From the NCBI RefSeq assembly GCF_000178995.1, contig NZ_ADVZ01000003.1, positions 434,001 to 498,000 on the forward strand: a stretch of DNA of 64,000 nucleotides. Direction: 5' to 3'. The notes under the pieces are model-generated. The model saw nothing but the letters and a program-made list of their open reading frames with translations, did no database searches and was not told where the DNA came from. The position numbers were made by a program, and so were the translations under genes. Source of the DNA: Afipia sp. 1NLS2. Its GTDB lineage: Bacteria > Pseudomonadota > Alphaproteobacteria > Rhizobiales > Xanthobacteraceae. Positions within the stretch are counted from its first letter, which is position 1. Each line of letters begins with the position of its first letter. This document shows, piece by piece, positions 62,422 to 64,000 of this stretch.

Positions 62422-62422
62422 A

Positions 62423-62447
62423 TTTACCTAACGCGATCATAGGAAAA
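62423..62447. promoter_or_regulatory. LysR-type T-N11-A operator
   Basis: TTTACCTA and TAGGAAAA form an inverted repeat with a 9-bp spacer and one mismatch, containing T-N11-A (T62429, A62441). It lies between the divergent LysR and nitrilase genes, directly before the LysR start, as expected for LysR autoregulation. Confidence 0.5.
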
Positions 62448-62540
62448 TTCTGCTTTTCTAAATCTCTCAGATGCGGAAGGATTTCGCAAGCCGATTAACG
62501 GAGGAAGAAAAAATGCTTCTTCCCGCAACCAAGCTAGGGG

Positions 62541-63593
62541 ATGTCTTTGAATAGCAAGGGTTCAGAACACAGTTCGACGAGAGCGCTTGTCACTGCGGTG
62601 CACGCGGCATCCGTGATGCTGGACAAGGCCGCATGCACCGCCAAAGCATGTGAGTTGATTGGAAAGGCCGCCGCGGACGGTTCCCGGTTTGCGGTTTTCC
62701 CTGAATCATTTCTTCCGGGCTTTCCGTTGTGGAATGGGCTTATCAGACCCATCGACGGTCATTCGATGTTTCGACGGTTCGCTGACAACTCTGTTCGTGT
62801 TGACGGTCCGGAGATGGCGGCGATAGCGGAAGCCGCGGCTAAACATCGCATATTCGTAAGCATGGGAATTTCGGAGGTTTCGCCTCACAGCGAGGGATGC
62901 TTGTGGAACAGCAACGTCCTGATTTCTGATCGTGGCGAGCTGCTCAATCACCACCGCAAACTTGTGCCGACGTTTTATGAGAAACTGAGTTGGACCAGCG
63001 GAGATGGGGCCGGCCTGAAAGTCGTGTCGACGAGTATCGGTCGTATTGGTTCGTTAATCTGCGGTGAAAACAACAATCCGCTCTCTCGATATACATTGAT
63101 GGCACAGAGTGAGCAGATTCATACTTCAAGCTATCCGCCGGTCTGGCCATTTCGAAACCCGCTGGGGGCGAAGCCTTACGATCTCAGCGATGCGATCCGC
63201 GTCCGTGCTGCTGCTCACTCGTTTGAAGCGAAGGCCTTCACCATTGTGAGCGCCGGGTTTCTCGACGAGGAATCGCTTGCTGTGATTGCGAGCGGGAATG
63301 CCGAGTCGGAAGCCATACTGAGAGCTTGTCCTCGATCATGCTCGATGATCGTCGGGCCTGATGGCACGTTGCGCTCCGATATTCGCAGCGACGCGGAGGG
63401 ATTTGTTCATACGGAGATCGATGTCGCCGAAATCCTGGAGCACAAACAGCACCACGATATGGCGGGCTATTACAACCGCATGGATATTTATTCGCTGCAT
63501 GTTCAGCGTGCGCGACCGCAGCCGGCTTATTTTCGAGGAGATATCCTTGAGAGCGAGAACGACGCTTTCATAGATGGCGAAGGAATGGATTGA
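62541..63593 (+). CDS. Nitrilase (carbon-nitrogen hydrolase family)
   Basis: 350 aa, the usual nitrilase length. The Glu-Lys-Cys triad is visible: Glu in AVFPESFLPGFP (near 54), Lys in LLNHHRKLVPTFYEK (near 139) and Cys in GSLICGENNNPLSRYTLMAQSEQIH (near 174). The CGENNNPL form is typical of true nitrilases acting on aliphatic or arylaceto-nitriles. They convert R-CN to R-COOH and ammonia. It is divergent from a LysR gene and followed by an ABC substrate-binding protein, suggesting uptake and use of a nitrogen compound. Confidence 0.85.
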   Translation: MSLNSKGSEHSSTRALVTAVHAASVMLDKAACTAKACELIGKAAADGSRFAVFPESFLPGFPLWNGLIRPIDGHSMFRRFADNSVRVDGPEMAAIAEAAAKHRIFVSMGISEVSPHSEGCLWNSNVLISDRGELLNHHRKLVPTFYEKLSWTSGDGAGLKVVSTSIGRIGSLICGENNNPLSRYTLMAQSEQIHTSSYPPVWPFRNPLGAKPYDLSDAIRVRAAAHSFEAKAFTIVSAGFLDEESLAVIASGNAESEAILRACPRSCSMIVGPDGTLRSDIRSDAEGFVHTEIDVAEILEHKQHHDMAGYYNRMDIYSLHVQRARPQPAYFRGDILESENDAFIDGEGMD

Positions 63594-63665
63594 CGCAAAG
63601 CAACGGAAGATCCGCATAAGAAAGTCGTAAATCAACAGGCATCGCGAGCCAGAGGGGAGACTCCC

Positions 63666-64000
63666 ATGAGGACGTGTAAGGGTCGGAGTGTTTACGGTTT
63701 ATTGGCTGCTGTATTTATCGTTTTAAGTCCGGCGACAGCCAAATCGGCGGAATTCGGAAAACCGGGAGAGCCGGTTCATTTGGTTGTCGGGCATCCTTGC
63801 TGCTACACCGAAGTATGGTCAGTCATGGTGTTGCACGGGAAGGAGCTTTGGAAAAAGTACCTCCCACAGGGTTCTACCGTGACATACGATGTGGGCCTGC
63901 AAGGCTCGACGATCGTAAATTCGATGTTGGCCAAGAAACAGCATATCGGGTACATCGGCGATCTTCCTGCAATCATCGCGACCACCAAAGAAAATGTTGC
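63666..64000 (+). CDS. ABC transporter substrate-binding protein (nitrate/sulfonate/taurine type), truncated by window end
   Basis: The frame opens at ATG 63666 after GAGGGAG and continues past the window end, 111 codons being visible. A Sec signal peptide (about 1-27, ending AKSA) precedes a SsuA/NrtA-like start (PVHLVVGHPCCYTEVWSVMVLHGKELWKKYLP) and then VTYDVGLQGSTIVNSMLAKKQHIGYIGDLPAI, the region that lines the ligand cleft. It lies 72 bp after the nitrilase gene and probably feeds the same pathway. Confidence 0.75.
   Translation, partial: MRTCKGRSVYGLLAAVFIVLSPATAKSAEFGKPGEPVHLVVGHPCCYTEVWSVMVLHGKELWKKYLPQGSTVTYDVGLQGSTIVNSMLAKKQHIGYIGDLPAIIATTKENV

Overview
The window reads as a chromosomal segment of an alphaproteobacterium, most likely Hyphomicrobiales of the Bradyrhizobium/Afipia/Rhodopseudomonas type. 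Reasons: GC-rich codon use, FadR-type GntR regulators with TGGT-NNN-ACCA operators, a tiny exported protein (43016-43198) of a type I associate with that family, and the LctP/LldD/Dld lactate set. No rRNA or complete tRNA is present. Species placement is inference.

Layout. (1) 1-17049: a catabolic block. It holds sugar-type ABC permease parts, a GntR repressor, an acyl-CoA ligase, an aldehyde dehydrogenase, two tandem alkyl-DHAP-synthase-like FAD enzymes (the first frameshifted), a YfcG-like GST, a sodium:solute symporter, a gamma-carbonic-anhydrase-like protein, glycolate oxidase GlcDEF and a ketopantoate-reductase-like protein. Three near-identical GntR operators suggest one regulon. The gene set fits oxidation of a glycol- or ether-type compound through glycolate/glyoxylate (inference). 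(2) 17343-21553: a leftward four-gene accessory operon (GIY-YIG nuclease, unknown protein, metallophosphoesterase, AAA+ ATPase), preceded by a 327-bp repeat that carries a 52-codon ORF. (3) 21638-24113: GntP permease and patatin. (4) 24337-29848: a type I secretion ABC/HlyD pair, divergent from its probable substrate, a glycosidase-like RTX protein. (5) 30217-39930: a compact NRPS locus: C-A-T with a beta-alanine-type specificity code, a polysaccharide-type ABC exporter, C-T-TE with a cysteine-type thioesterase, GNAT, PPTase, and PanD, the enzyme that makes beta-alanine. (6) 39931-44803: small hypothetical, exported and immunity-like genes. (7) 45101-51586: a lactate locus (LldR, LctP, LldD, a soluble chemoreceptor, D-lactate dehydrogenase). 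(8) 51652-61420: a defence-type island. It begins with a serine-recombinase remnant, a second copy of the repeat and a tRNA 3'-end fragment. It carries two tandem nuclease-helicase modules; one looks like Hachiman HamAB, the other is a diverged relative. It ends near an AbiEii toxin remnant and short repeats. (9) 61459-64000: a LysR regulator divergent from a nitrilase and a truncated ABC substrate-binding protein.

The most interesting parts are the double nuclease-helicase array (52461-60421), the beta-alanine NRPS locus with a dedicated panD, the repeat-encoded small ORF shared by both accessory islands, and the GIY-YIG/phosphoesterase/AAA operon. All family calls come from reading motifs; no database search was run.
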